Assembly: GCA_051871515.1 (NCBI GenBank)
Contig: JBJECY010000130.1
Span: 1 to 25,657 of the forward strand
DNA length: 25,657 nt
Source: SFTJ01 sp051871515
GTDB lineage: Bacteria; Bacteroidota; Bacteroidia; Bacteroidales; Muribaculaceae
Reading direction: 5' to 3'
The translations under genes were made by a program, and so were the position numbers. Positions 1 through 8,755 of the stretch are shown here, one piece after another (position 1 is the stretch's first letter; each line of letters opens with the position of its first letter). Under the pieces are notes generated by a model. That model did no database searches. It was given only the letters and a program-made list of their open reading frames with translations, and was not told where the DNA came from.

Positions 1-178
1 GAGTTGACACAAGAAGCGACTTGCCGAATCGCCGTGGGCGACTCAGAAAGATGTACTTGCTGAAGTTTATCATCTTATAGATATACTCTGTCTTGTCGAT
101 ATAGAGACAACCTCTATCAACAATCTCTGAATACGTCTGAATACCCACTGGCAGTGGCTTTAACTTCTTGTTCTCCAT
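1..178 (-). CDS. AAA-ATPase-like domain protein, N-terminal part (cut by window edge)
   Basis: The gene reads MENKKLKPLPVGIQTYSEI, then an YIDKTEYI segment and SRPRRFGKSLLVSTL before running off the left edge. The opening 'PVGIQ.(Y/F)..I...YVDKT..I' and the 'SRPRRFGKSL' Walker A-like motif are hallmarks of the AAA-ATPase-like family (PF09820), which usually carries a C-terminal PD-(D/E)XK nuclease-like domain (PF08011) in proteins of roughly 500-580 residues. Such proteins are abundant and variable in Bacteroidales; their role is not established. The ATG at 178 is chosen because AAGGAGG (190-184) lies 5 nt upstream, unusually strong for this DNA. Only about 59 codons are visible, so intactness cannot be judged. 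A fragment with the expected C-terminal domain of the same family sits at the other end of the window. Confidence 0.85.
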   Translation of the reverse strand, partial: MENKKLKPLPVGIQTYSEIVDRGCLYIDKTEYIYKMINFSKYIFLSRPRRFGKSLLVST

Positions 179-469
179 GTTTTCCTCCTTGTTTAATCAT
201 ACAAATATACGCAAGTGATTTGGATTTTTGAAAGAAAATGGGTTAAATCTTACCAAATGGCTAAAACAGCTAAGACTATTTTCATGCTAATCAATTAATG
301 ATTTGGTGTGAGTTAATGGAAAATTCGCTTGATAGTGGGTGGGATTTTGCCTGGGAGATGGTGTGACATGAAGGGAAAGAAAATACAGAGAAAGAAACTG
401 TATCGCTTGGGTGTGATGCTGTTTGCTTTCCCTGTATTTAGGCTGTGAGATTGGTTCAAAGTATGTTGC
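179..469. other. Intergenic region without a gene
   Basis: AT-rich DNA between the guanylyltransferase stop and the AAA-ATPase-like start. Apart from the promoter and RBS it holds two pairs of 8-base inverted segments: AGGGAAAG (371-378) with CTTTCCCT (about 424-431), and AAATACAG (about 380-387) with CTGTATTT (about 429-436). They could form alternative long-loop hairpins downstream of the guanylyltransferase gene. There is no classic terminator with a T-run. Confidence 0.4.
184..209 (-). promoter_or_regulatory. Promoter -7 box and strong RBS of the AAA-ATPase-like gene
   Basis: On the minus strand TATATTTG (209-202) matches the Bacteroidetes -7 consensus TAnnTTTG exactly. It is followed within about 12 nt by AAGGAGG (190-184) and the ATG at 178. 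No clean TTTG -33 element is visible at the expected distance, so the promoter call rests on the -7 box and its position. The implied leader is very short. Confidence 0.45.
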
Positions 470-1546
470 TTAGATATATTCGTCGCCGTAGTTTAGTTTC
501 ACTTCATTGACATATACTTTTATTTTCTGTTCTTCTTCTTTGGGGACAATGAGGAGCACGTCATCAGCATCGGCCACGATGTAATCTTGCAACCCTGATG
601 CCACCACCAGTTTGTTGCTCTTCATGGCGATGATGTTGTTGTTGCTGTTAAAGAGCAGCGCCTTGCACTTTTGTGTTACGTTGCCGCTATTGTCACGTGG
701 CGAGTTGTCGTAGAGTGCACTCCATGTGCCAAGGTCGCTCCACCCAAAATCCACACATTCAACATACACGTTTGGTGCTTTTTCCATCACAGCAAAGTCT
801 ATTGAGATGTTAGGGCATGCTGGGAAAGCAGCTTCAATGAATTGCGCTTCTTGCGCAGTGCCAAAGTGTTGCAGTCCGGCATCGAAGTTGTCGGTGATGT
901 CGCTGGCATGGTCGTGCAGTGCTTTTAAGATTGTCTTCACTGGCCACAAAAACATGCCTGAGTTCCACATAAACTCGCCGGTGGCGATAAACACTTTTGC
1001 CAGTTCAAGGTTGGGTTTCTCAGTGAATGTTTTCACCTTGCTAATGGTGTCTTCTGAGTGTTGCCCAATTTGTATGTAGCCGTAGCCTGTTTCGGGGCGA
1101 TTGGGCTTAATGCCCAGCGTGAGCATCACGTCGCGACCTTCAATGAATTTAAATCCGCGCAAGATGCATTGGCGGTATTCTTCCTCTTTGAGGATGAGGT
1201 GGTCGCTTGGAGCCACCATGATGTTTGCGTTGGGTTTGATGGCATTGATGTGATAGGCTGCCCAGGCTATGCAAGGAGCTGTGTTGCGTCGTGCCGGCTC
1301 ATAGAGTATTTGCTCATCGCTCAATTCGGGTAGTTGTTGGTGTATGAGTTGTGCATATCGCTTGTTGGTCACCAGCAGTATGTTTTCTTTTGGCACAATG
1401 CCTTGTATTCTGTCGTAGCTCATCTGCAGCAATGTGCGACCTGTGCCAAAGAAATCAATAAATTGTTTAGGCAAATCGGTGCGGCTGTATGGCCAGAATC
1501 TGCTGCCTACGCCGCCACACATTATCACGCAATATCTATTATTCAT
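470..1546 (-). CDS. Mannose-1-phosphate guanylyltransferase
   Basis: The enzyme makes GDP-mannose from mannose-1-phosphate and GTP in the cytoplasm, the entry point for GDP-mannose and GDP-fucose in capsule, O-antigen and surface glycans. The nucleotidyltransferase signature is near the N-terminus (MCGGVGSRFWPYSR then LPKQF, about residues 9-29). It is followed by EPARRNTAPCIAWAA, the VAPSDHLI stretch, FTEKP, WNSGMFLW and FGWSDLGTW, all typical of the GMP family. At 358 residues it matches short monofunctional Bacteroidetes enzymes rather than the roughly 470-residue ManC type with a fused isomerase domain. I use the start at 1546 (MNNRYCVIMCGG). An upstream in-frame ATG at 1618 would add 24 residues unlike the family N-terminus. 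A 334-bp gap separates it from the cluster upstream, so it is probably a separate unit. Confidence 0.93.
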   Translation of the reverse strand: MNNRYCVIMCGGVGSRFWPYSRTDLPKQFIDFFGTGRTLLQMSYDRIQGIVPKENILLVTNKRYAQLIHQQLPELSDEQILYEPARRNTAPCIAWAAYHINAIKPNANIMVAPSDHLILKEEEYRQCILRGFKFIEGRDVMLTLGIKPNRPETGYGYIQIGQHSEDTISKVKTFTEKPNLELAKVFIATGEFMWNSGMFLWPVKTILKALHDHASDITDNFDAGLQHFGTAQEAQFIEAAFPACPNISIDFAVMEKAPNVYVECVDFGWSDLGTWSALYDNSPRDNSGNVTQKCKALLFNSNNNIIAMKSNKLVVASGLQDYIVADADDVLLIVPKEEEQKIKVYVNEVKLNYGDEYI

Positions 1547-1880
1547 GTTATCGAGGGTTAAGGGGTTTCTTAATAATTTCTCTGCTAATATACTAATAAA
1601 AACATTATTTGCCAACAATAGTTCTAAAAATTACATTTTTTAGCTAATTTCATATTTTCGGGAATCGCTTTTCTTTTTAAGAAACATTGATGATGGTTCT
1701 TCTGCCATATTATTCTTTCTCATGAGATATATTTTGGTGTTGAAATTTGAACTTGGTTATATGGGTTATGATTGATGCCGCAAAGCTCATCCCCGACTTC
1801 AACTTGGTTTTTTGTGACAAGTTATTAATTCACGCAAAGCGGGACAATGGGGGCGAGATGAAGCAGGAAAAGAGCCTGAA
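1547..1880. other. Intergenic region, 334 bp
   Basis: AT-rich DNA between the zinc-ribbon gene and the guanylyltransferase gene. The minus strand holds TATTGTTG (about 1613-1606), one mismatch from the TAnnTTTG -7 box, which could serve the guanylyltransferase gene. I see no convincing -33 element, no RNA gene and no strong terminator hairpin. Confidence 0.35.
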
Positions 1881-2399
1881 TTAATGTGACATTATCCAAA
1901 TGAATATAATCACCAACAGCACAATGAGCACATAGGCTATGCATGATGCCTTTTTGGGTTTTTCCTGCTGCCGTGTGTTTTGGGCGCGTGAGGGGTACCG
2001 GTAGTTGGGTTTATATGGCATGTGCATTGGCGATATTGGCTGCTGCGTGGTGTTTTGTGCCGGCTGTTGTTGCTGCTGTGGAGTAGCCGGCATTGCAGGC
2101 GGCTGCGGTGGCATTTGTGCAAGTTGCTGGCCGCACACGGGGCAGAAGTTGCAGCCGACAGCTATTTGTGAGCCGCAGTAGCGGCAATACATGGTGTTAT
2201 GTTGCGTTTGTGGGGTGTTGGCGCTGCCGCCGCCATAGTTGTAGTTGCTGCCGGGGGTGTCGCGCTGCTCTATTGGCAGCGAATTGTCGCCGACAAACTC
2301 TGTGAGGCAGCATGGACACACCACAATGTTGCCTTGTGAATTTAGCTCATCGGTAGAGAGTGTTATTGTCTTGCCACAGTTGGGGCATTTGATTTCCAT
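1881..2399 (-). CDS. Zinc-ribbon protein with C-terminal membrane anchor
   Basis: This is a 172-residue protein with two zinc-ribbon-like modules. The first has CPNC at residues 5-8 and CPCC at 28-31. The second has CRYC at 72-75 and CNFCPVC at 83-89. A low-complexity Pro/Gln linker (about 92-145) follows. The protein ends in a basic patch (EKPKK) and one hydrophobic helix (about 151-170), so it should be held in the inner membrane with its ribbons in the cytoplasm. It is the last gene of the cluster, 31 bp after the coiled-coil protein, and is probably co-transcribed. Such ribbons often mediate protein or nucleic-acid contacts. Here an adaptor role at the membrane for the cytoskeleton-like proteins is inference. 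No enzymatic motif is visible. Confidence 0.85.
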   Translation of the reverse strand: MEIKCPNCGKTITLSTDELNSQGNIVVCPCCLTEFVGDNSLPIEQRDTPGSNYNYGGGSANTPQTQHNTMYCRYCGSQIAVGCNFCPVCGQQLAQMPPQPPAMPATPQQQQQPAQNTTQQPISPMHMPYKPNYRYPSRAQNTRQQEKPKKASCIAYVLIVLLVIIFIWIMSH

Positions 2400-2430
2400 A
2401 GTGTGTTGTGGTTGAGAGGGGTGATTAAGA

Positions 2431-3588
2431 TTATGCTTCGTATTGTATGATAGCTTTCACTGCCACGTGCCATTTGCCGTTTTCAAAGCGTGCGGTGCCG
2501 TCGCGTCGGTTCGCTATGCGTGTTTTGCCGTTTGCATTGTTTATGGCGTTGCCGGTGCATGCTCTCATGAGGCGTTCCTCTGGCATGAGCAGAGCATATT
2601 GGTGCACTTTCGGGGTGTTGATGACGTGGAATGTGCCAGTGAGCCCGTCGTAGGTGGTGAGCTCGTAAATCGATTGCTCGGGTTGAATTGCGGTGCTGAA
2701 CTGGGTGAATAGACCGTTCTCATCGGGTTGCGATAGGAAATAGCGGTGAGGCTCAATGGGCGGCTGTTGCACGTCGTCGATTGGCTCATTGGCTGCGTCA
2801 GCTGCGTTGTCGTCGTTAAACGAAATGACGTTCTCACCGCTGTCGCTGATGCGGCGTTTGTTCACCTTATAAGTGACGCGGTTGAGGTCGGTTGTGATGT
2901 TTTTTGAGAATGTATCGAATTGCGATTTCAGCTTGCGGGTTTTATACTCAAGCTCCTTTTTCAACTCGGCGTTTTCGCGGCGTGCAGCCCATGCCAGATA
3001 GAGTGCAGCTGCGGATAAAAGCAGCAGAACAATGTCAATGCCCAAGCTCATACCGCTGTGATTGGTGGCAGAGTTTTCGTCGGCCGATGCGTTGATGATT
3101 GCCACCGAGTCAGGTTGCTGTTGTAGCTGAGCAGACTGAGCATCAGGCAACGGCGTATTGGCGTTTTGCGTGGCAGCTGGTGTCTGCGAAGGTGATGCAG
3201 GAGCAGTCTTCTCGGTATGCGCTGCAATGTAGTCGGCCAGTTTGCGTTCCACGCCACCGGGTTGGGTGTATTTTTTTGCTATGTCGCGCAGTTGCTGCAT
3301 TGTGCCCGGTTTGTCCTCGCGCGGTTTCAGGTCGTTGTAAATGTCGCGCCACTTTTGCGTTTTGTACGTTTTGTCGAGGTCGTCGAGCGAGTAATTGATA
3401 GGAAATTCGTTGTCGGGTCGTCCGAAACGTCCGTCGAGAGCTGCATGCTGTCCCACGATGGCAATGCCGCGCTTCCATTGGTTGGGAGTGAGGGTCGATT
3501 CATTGCTGCCGGTTTGGGCAAGCATAGTTGTGGCGGCAAAGAATGTTGCCACCAGTGTGATGATTGTCGTCAACAGTAAGCGTTTCAT
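2431..3588 (-). CDS. Bitopic membrane protein with signal peptide, one TM helix and coiled coil
   Basis: The 385-residue protein starts with a signal peptide-like segment (MKRLLLTTIITLVATFFAAT ending near MLAQ). A presumed periplasmic domain (about 25-150) and a Pro/Gln/Ala-rich linker follow. A single transmembrane helix lies at about 183-202 (GIDIVLLLLSAAALYLAW), then AARRENAELKKELEYKTRKL, a charged coiled coil. The C-terminal 100 residues form a compact domain (about 270-385). The positive residues after the helix put the coiled coil in the cytoplasm, so the protein would span the inner membrane. I do not recognise a named family. The ATG at 3588 is preferred over 3639 because it begins the signal peptide. 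It sits 80 bp after the actin-like gene. A role coupling cytoplasmic filaments to the periplasm is inferred from topology and neighbours. Confidence 0.85.
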   Translation of the reverse strand: MKRLLLTTIITLVATFFAATTMLAQTGSNESTLTPNQWKRGIAIVGQHAALDGRFGRPDNEFPINYSLDDLDKTYKTQKWRDIYNDLKPREDKPGTMQQLRDIAKKYTQPGGVERKLADYIAAHTEKTAPASPSQTPAATQNANTPLPDAQSAQLQQQPDSVAIINASADENSATNHSGMSLGIDIVLLLLSAAALYLAWAARRENAELKKELEYKTRKLKSQFDTFSKNITTDLNRVTYKVNKRRISDSGENVISFNDDNAADAANEPIDDVQQPPIEPHRYFLSQPDENGLFTQFSTAIQPEQSIYELTTYDGLTGTFHVINTPKVHQYALLMPEERLMRACTGNAINNANGKTRIANRRDGTARFENGKWHVAVKAIIQYEA

Positions 3589-3668
3589 ATCCTTCAAGCT
3601 ATTTCTTAAATAATTCCTTTTTCCCACAATAAAAATCAAAAAGTTCTACATTGGCATAAGTTTATTGC

Positions 3669-6600
3669 TCAGCTGATGCCATATTTGCTAATCACCTCAT
3701 GAGTGAGGTTGGTGAGCAGGTTGTGCCTGATGCTGCCAATGATGGGATAGAAGAAAGGCACATCTTCAACCACGTCATCGGGGCCGTATCGGCCTGTGAG
3801 GTAACTGTTGATGCCTGCTGTGAGATAGTTGTTGAGGTCGTTGTTCACCACTTTGGCAAATATCTCTTGCACCTTTTTGTCTATGCCAAACTCATCGCAG
3901 ATGTCAGGTGTTAGCAAAGATACAAAGAAATGGTTAAATTCCATCACTTTGTCAACAATGTTTGCTCTTATTTCAGGTTTATTAATTTCTCCAAAGGTCA
4001 ATTGGTGGTTGCTCACCATCGAGTAGCAGTATTTCATGCGCGAGATGTTGCGTGGAGCATACACTTCGCCGCTTTCTTGTCCGTCGAGGCGTTTGTTCTC
4101 AAGGCGCACGCCGCCGCGGCAGGTGATTTGCTTGGGCTGGTCTTTCTCAACCTTTATGACGAAGTGTTCGGTGTAGGTTTGTCCCCACACTCGCTCAATG
4201 ATGATGCGTGAAATCTCTTCAATCTGGTCGGTTGAGCCAATGATGTTTAGAATCTTTGAGCCTGTGCCGCTGAAGTAGATTTGCTTAGGCATGATTTGTC
4301 CGCGTGCCTTTATCATCTGCGCAATGTAATAGATGATGGCCGAATAGAAATAGAGGAACACCAGCCTGCGGTGCTCGTCGCCGCGCAACAAAGCATTGTA
4401 GGAGAACAACTTGCGGTCAATCTCGCGACGCGAGCGCAGTTCCTCAACATTTTCAATTGAGAAGAGGAATGCGTTGATGTCCTCGCTGCGTTTGCCGTGC
4501 ATGAGGTCGGTGAGTATGCTGTTGAGGTAGGCAAGGTCGGGGTTGCGGTCAATGAGCCGAGCGAAATAGTTGGTGTAATGGGCCAGCAAGGGGTTGTTGT
4601 CGGCATCGTTTGAGGCAAATCCGTCGCCAAACACTGCATCGCCGGCGTAGCGGAACGATGAGATGATGGTGGGCAGGGTGCGCATGCCGTCGGGGGTGGG
4701 CTGATAGATTACCACGTCGCTTGTTCCGCCGCCAATATCTATTGAGGCGTAGCTGCTGCCTGCCACTTGCGCGCCGGTGTAATAGAACGCCGGGGCAATC
4801 GACTCGGGATAGACGCGAAGGTTGGTTTCGTCGCCGCCGATGTAGGTGTTATAGAGCATTGTCCACACGTCGGCAAGCTTGCGGCGGTCAGCACCGCCCA
4901 TTGCCACAGGGTAGAAGTAGATTATCTCGGTGGCTTGCAAGTCGGCTCTCTCAAGCAGTGCTTTGGCTTTGATGAGCAGCACTATCTCGCGCAGGAACTC
5001 TTGTGCAAGGGTGGTGTCGCCATTCCATTTTAGTCCGGTGTGCACGCAGTAGCCTTTGAAGTATTTACGCTCATAAAGGAACGGAATGTTCACGCTGCTG
5101 AATAGCGAGGTGCCGGCCTGGTTCTCGTTGGAGGCAAGGGCTGTGCGCATGGGGAAACCGTAAAGCTGCCCTATGCTGCGTGGCGTAAACTCCACGTTGA
5201 GCATGGTTTCGGCAGTGGGATGGCTTTGTGGGCGCAGCAAGGTTGCCACCAATGTGGCTGCGTTGCTTTGGCTGAAGCATAGAGGCTCTGACTCGCGTCC
5301 GCGCTCGGCAAATTCCACATGTGAATTGGTGGTGCCAAAGTCGATGGCAAAGAGTATCTGTTTGCCGCCAGGCGTATAGTCTTGCCACAGCGGCACTATG
5401 AAGCCTGAGAAATGACCCAACTCGCATGAGAGGCAGGCTTCAATGATGTCGAATGGGCCGTCAACGTCGTAGTAGGTTGTTTGCAGGGCTGCCGTGTTGG
5501 TGCGAGTGCCTTGTGTCACAATCAGGTCGCCTGTTTGCATGCCGTTGCGAAGGAAGTTGAGCGTCACTATTCCGTCGGGCATTTGCGTGAATTGCTGTAT
5601 GGTGTAGTAGTCGCGAGCTGAGGTGCGCACAAACGGAAAAATGGCGGCAGAGAGGGTGCGATGTGCCACAATGCGCCCTGTGCCGCGGCGCTCGTTGAAT
5701 CGCCATGCCGGGTCTGAAACAGGCAGATAGGTGCGTGTGAGCTCAATATATTTTTTCTTCACCGGTATGCGCAAGCTCACTCTCACGCTGCCGTCGGGGG
5801 CTTCTTCAATCTCAAGCATGTCGCGCCCCAGCACGCGGCGTGTGAGGTCGGCGGCGTTGAAGTATTTGAAGAACGTGGGTGTGAGTGGCATGAGGTAGCC
5901 TTTCCCGCCTTGGTTGCTGCTCTTGATGTTGCCGTCAAAGAAGTGGTCGCTGTCAATAGGGCTTGATAGTTGCACAATTGAGTCGGTGAGGAAGTCGGCG
6001 GTGGTGAGGAATGGGTAACGCAGCGATGTGTCGGGCAGCTTGCGCTCGTTGAGCGGCACATCGAGGGCAAACACCTCAGTTGAGCTGTCCCAAATGCGGT
6101 CAACGTAGCGGTATTGGTCGGTGGCGCCGTTGAAGTTGCTGCGCAGCACCAGCGGCAGCTGCTCTTCGGCAGGCTGCTGACGGGTTGGAGCAATCACAAA
6201 GTCGCTGTTTGCCACGTTCTCCATGATGTTGACCGAGCGTTTCATATAGAATTGTGCGCCAATCACGTTCACCGTTTGTTCGCCGGTGAATGGCGTGAAG
6301 TTGCTTTGCAGGCGTTCTATCATTGCTGCAGCGTTGTCGCGCACAAATGCCGATGGGTTGGGCAGGTCGGCGATGATGCGCTGATAAAGGTTGCGGCGCT
6401 CGTCGCGCAGACGTTCAAGGCAAGCCAACATATAGGCATAGACGCCGCCCATGCGTTCGCGCAGCACGGGATAGGCGTTGAAAAGCATATAAAGATAATA
6501 TACAAAATCCTCGTCGCGTTGCCACAGCTGGCGTATGCTCGAAAAGAGTGCCACGCCTTGCTCCACCTTGATGTGGCTTATGGTGCCCAGTCCCGGAGCC

Positions 6601-7097
6601 GCCATAGTGAGCGAAGCCGGCGATGTGCCTCCCAGCGAGATGTTGTCGCACATGAGTATATACCAATCGCTGAAAATGTCGAAGTTATAGGCGAGGTCGC
6701 TTTCAAGAAACAGTTGCAGCGTTTCGCCGTAGAGGCGGTGCTGCGGATTGTTCTTTAGCACTTCAAGTTGCTCGTTGCGGTTCCATCGCACAATGCGCAG
6801 ATAGTCCTTGTGGCTCTCGTAGTTGAAGAAAAGCTGAGCCACGTCGAGTGCGTCTGACACCAGTCGCTCGTTCATGAGCGAGCTGCGCAGGCGAGTTGAT
6901 GCAAGCGAGTCGAAAGCGTTTTTCACCAGGTCGAGCTGGGCAAATGGGCTTGGTATGGCAGTGCGTGGACACTCCGAGAGGCCACCATTAGGGTCGCGAA
7001 TGGCACGAATGTCATCGTCGGTGTAAGGCTCTACTGCCACCCAGTCTTCAACGCTTGTTTTGGTGGTTTTGTTGCTGTATGATAATATATTGCTCAT
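3669..7097 (-). CDS. Giant actin/Hsp70-fold ATPase-domain protein (possibly SrfB-related)
   Basis: This is a 1142-residue cytoplasmic protein without signal or TM segment. The central-to-C-terminal part carries the actin/Hsp70 superfamily motifs in order: phosphate-1 FAIDFGTTNSHVEF (D586), phosphate-2 SIDIGGGTSDVVIY (D787), and the adenosine-type motif YFSGTGSKILNIIG (around S943). The first roughly 580 residues are an extra region I cannot assign, and about 140 residues follow the fold. The length and the late position of the ATPase motifs recall SrfB-type virulence-factor annotations, but I cannot confirm membership. Hsp70 chaperones have the ATPase at the N-terminus, so this is not DnaK. 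The gene lies 27 bp after the tubulin-like gene, indicating co-translation and probable partnership. A polymerising or switch-like ATPase is expected; assembly has not been shown. Confidence 0.88.
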   Translation of the reverse strand: MSNILSYSNKTTKTSVEDWVAVEPYTDDDIRAIRDPNGGLSECPRTAIPSPFAQLDLVKNAFDSLASTRLRSSLMNERLVSDALDVAQLFFNYESHKDYLRIVRWNRNEQLEVLKNNPQHRLYGETLQLFLESDLAYNFDIFSDWYILMCDNISLGGTSPASLTMAAPGLGTISHIKVEQGVALFSSIRQLWQRDEDFVYYLYMLFNAYPVLRERMGGVYAYMLACLERLRDERRNLYQRIIADLPNPSAFVRDNAAAMIERLQSNFTPFTGEQTVNVIGAQFYMKRSVNIMENVANSDFVIAPTRQQPAEEQLPLVLRSNFNGATDQYRYVDRIWDSSTEVFALDVPLNERKLPDTSLRYPFLTTADFLTDSIVQLSSPIDSDHFFDGNIKSSNQGGKGYLMPLTPTFFKYFNAADLTRRVLGRDMLEIEEAPDGSVRVSLRIPVKKKYIELTRTYLPVSDPAWRFNERRGTGRIVAHRTLSAAIFPFVRTSARDYYTIQQFTQMPDGIVTLNFLRNGMQTGDLIVTQGTRTNTAALQTTYYDVDGPFDIIEACLSCELGHFSGFIVPLWQDYTPGGKQILFAIDFGTTNSHVEFAERGRESEPLCFSQSNAATLVATLLRPQSHPTAETMLNVEFTPRSIGQLYGFPMRTALASNENQAGTSLFSSVNIPFLYERKYFKGYCVHTGLKWNGDTTLAQEFLREIVLLIKAKALLERADLQATEIIYFYPVAMGGADRRKLADVWTMLYNTYIGGDETNLRVYPESIAPAFYYTGAQVAGSSYASIDIGGGTSDVVIYQPTPDGMRTLPTIISSFRYAGDAVFGDGFASNDADNNPLLAHYTNYFARLIDRNPDLAYLNSILTDLMHGKRSEDINAFLFSIENVEELRSRREIDRKLFSYNALLRGDEHRRLVFLYFYSAIIYYIAQMIKARGQIMPKQIYFSGTGSKILNIIGSTDQIEEISRIIIERVWGQTYTEHFVIKVEKDQPKQITCRGGVRLENKRLDGQESGEVYAPRNISRMKYCYSMVSNHQLTFGEINKPEIRANIVDKVMEFNHFFVSLLTPDICDEFGIDKKVQEIFAKVVNNDLNNYLTAGINSYLTGRYGPDDVVEDVPFFYPIIGSIRHNLLTNLTHEVISKYGIS

Positions 7098-7124
7098 ATA
7101 ATGTGCTGTGTGCTGCTGTGAGGG

Positions 7125-8651
7125 TTAGTTGATGTTCTCATATTTCTCGTCGACCAGAACGTCGGCTGCTTTGTTAAACAGGTAGAAAAGTTTCTTCTCC
7201 TCTTGACCTTTGGTGAAGTTGGTGTAGCTGCGGCTCAGGCGGTTCATCTGTGCAATGAACGTGTCGCACGATATTGTTGCGCGTCCCAGCGGCCAACTGC
7301 GTTTTTTCGTTTGCAGACCTTGTATGGCGGTGTTCATGTTCATGTCGCCCATGCTGAATAGGTGCACGCTGCGCATGTTGTCGCGCATCTCGCCCAGCCA
7401 TTCGCCGTAGGCTCGCAGCATTTGCCCGTCGAGCACGCGGAAGAACTCGGTGGCAAAGAAATCAGATGTGATTTTTGGCGAATCTTCGGTGAATCCGCGT
7501 CCCAAAGCCGCTTTAAGGCCCGAGCGGATGAAGAGCATGAGCAGATGGAACTTCACCATAGGCTTAAACACCATGCGGCGTGTTTCGGCACCAAAGGCGC
7601 TGAAACTGAGGTCGGTGACGTCTTTTTCAAGTCCGTATTCAAATGCCAATGTTGGCAATGGGTTGCCGTTTTGGTCGATGAGGCGGTCAGAGCTGATGCC
7701 GGCAAATCGCAGCACCGACATGGCTCCCACCAGCTCCACCAAATGGGCGTGGTTGCGTTGTCCGTTCTCGCCGGGGTCGTAAGCATAGGGCTTCGACGAA
7801 ACTTGGTCGCCCACATAGAACAGGGCATTGACGGCGTATGGGCTATCTTTGGTGAGAGTCTTGTTGTAATAATGCAATGCCGATTGGGTTTTCACCACAA
7901 AGTCGGCGCGATTGATGCGCGAGTCGTCGCTGTGCTCAATGTTGAAGTAGGGGAGCACGGTGAGTGCACCAATGGGAGCACGGCGCAGCACGTCTTTGTT
8001 ACTCACGTCGAGTTGCTCGGCATGGCGTATGTTCTTCACCAGGATGGGGAATCCGGCGGCACCGGTGCCGCCAAATATCGAGCTGATGAAGAAAATGCGG
8101 TCGCCGGCGCGGAACTCGTTGGCAAAGGCATGAAACTCGTCGCTGTCTTTGATTTGGTTGAGAGCCACCGAACCAATGTTTGGCGAGCCCACAAAACCAA
8201 TGCGCATCTTGTTCTCGAGTTGATAGTCGGCAAAGAGCAGCGAGGTGAGAGCCTGGCAAGGCTCATTCATTGAGTTATAGTTGATATATTCGCGAAATTT
8301 GCTATGCTCCACTGCCGACATGTTGCAGGCGGCGCTGTCGGGCAGGCGAGTGGCTTGGTCGCCTGTGGTGAGGTCGCTGAGCAACGAAATCTTGTTGGCA
8401 AAAAAGCCCTCGGCGTCAACGTCGTCGCCGTGCAGGCGATGGCGCAGCAGCCTGTACCAACCCAGCAGGCGCTCGCAGCGCTTGAGGTCTTCGTTGGCTT
8501 TGTGTGGGTCAATGATGATGGGCACAATCTCAAAGTTGGTGAGTGGGCGAGAGTTGGCGTCGAGCGGTTTCACGCCAGCGGCTGAGAGCATCACCAGCGA
8601 CTTTAGCACCCGAGCTCCGGTGCCTCCTATTGCAAATATCCACAGTCTCAT
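7125..8651 (-). CDS. Tubulin/FtsZ-like protein (Tubulin_2-type)
   Basis: The 508-residue protein opens with MRLWIFAIGGTGARVLKSL, a glycine-rich nucleotide-binding start (G9-G12). It carries a tubulin-type signature in FISSIFGGTGAAGFPI (GGTGAAG at 194-200), preceded by a beta-strand as in the GTP-phosphate loop of FtsZ/tubulin. This matches the 'tubulin-like domain' proteins (Tubulin_2, FtsZ-like family), not cell-division FtsZ, which has GGGTGTG and a shorter chain. No membrane segment is visible. It lies 27 bp upstream of the actin-like gene and 104 bp downstream of the small membrane protein. The family is thought to bind GTP and has been linked by gene context to membrane remodelling. Whether this one polymerises is unknown. 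Confidence 0.87.
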   Translation of the reverse strand: MRLWIFAIGGTGARVLKSLVMLSAAGVKPLDANSRPLTNFEIVPIIIDPHKANEDLKRCERLLGWYRLLRHRLHGDDVDAEGFFANKISLLSDLTTGDQATRLPDSAACNMSAVEHSKFREYINYNSMNEPCQALTSLLFADYQLENKMRIGFVGSPNIGSVALNQIKDSDEFHAFANEFRAGDRIFFISSIFGGTGAAGFPILVKNIRHAEQLDVSNKDVLRRAPIGALTVLPYFNIEHSDDSRINRADFVVKTQSALHYYNKTLTKDSPYAVNALFYVGDQVSSKPYAYDPGENGQRNHAHLVELVGAMSVLRFAGISSDRLIDQNGNPLPTLAFEYGLEKDVTDLSFSAFGAETRRMVFKPMVKFHLLMLFIRSGLKAALGRGFTEDSPKITSDFFATEFFRVLDGQMLRAYGEWLGEMRDNMRSVHLFSMGDMNMNTAIQGLQTKKRSWPLGRATISCDTFIAQMNRLSRSYTNFTKGQEEKKLFYLFNKAADVLVDEKYENIN

Positions 8652-8755
8652 TTTATTGTCAATGGGTGATTAAGAGTTTTCTTTTTTTCGTTGATGGAAT
8701 GTTTTTTCTGAAAAATTGTTGGGTGAAATGCCCATGCGCTTTTTGGGGGCGGCAA

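Noticed and set aside
368..451. 27-codon plus-strand frame (MKGKKIQRKK...).
   Set aside because: It is very short, with no convincing RBS, and lies in a region of inverted sequence downstream of a gene. There is not enough support for a small protein.
1547..1618. Longer N-terminus for the guanylyltransferase from an ATG at 1618.
   Set aside because: The added 24 residues are unlike the family, which begins directly before the MCGGVGSRFWP motif.
3669..7097. Annotation of the giant protein as an ordinary DnaK chaperone.
   Set aside because: The ATPase motifs lie after residue 580, no substrate-binding domain of the Hsp70 type is visible after them, and the gene lies beside a tubulin-like gene, not dnaJ or grpE.
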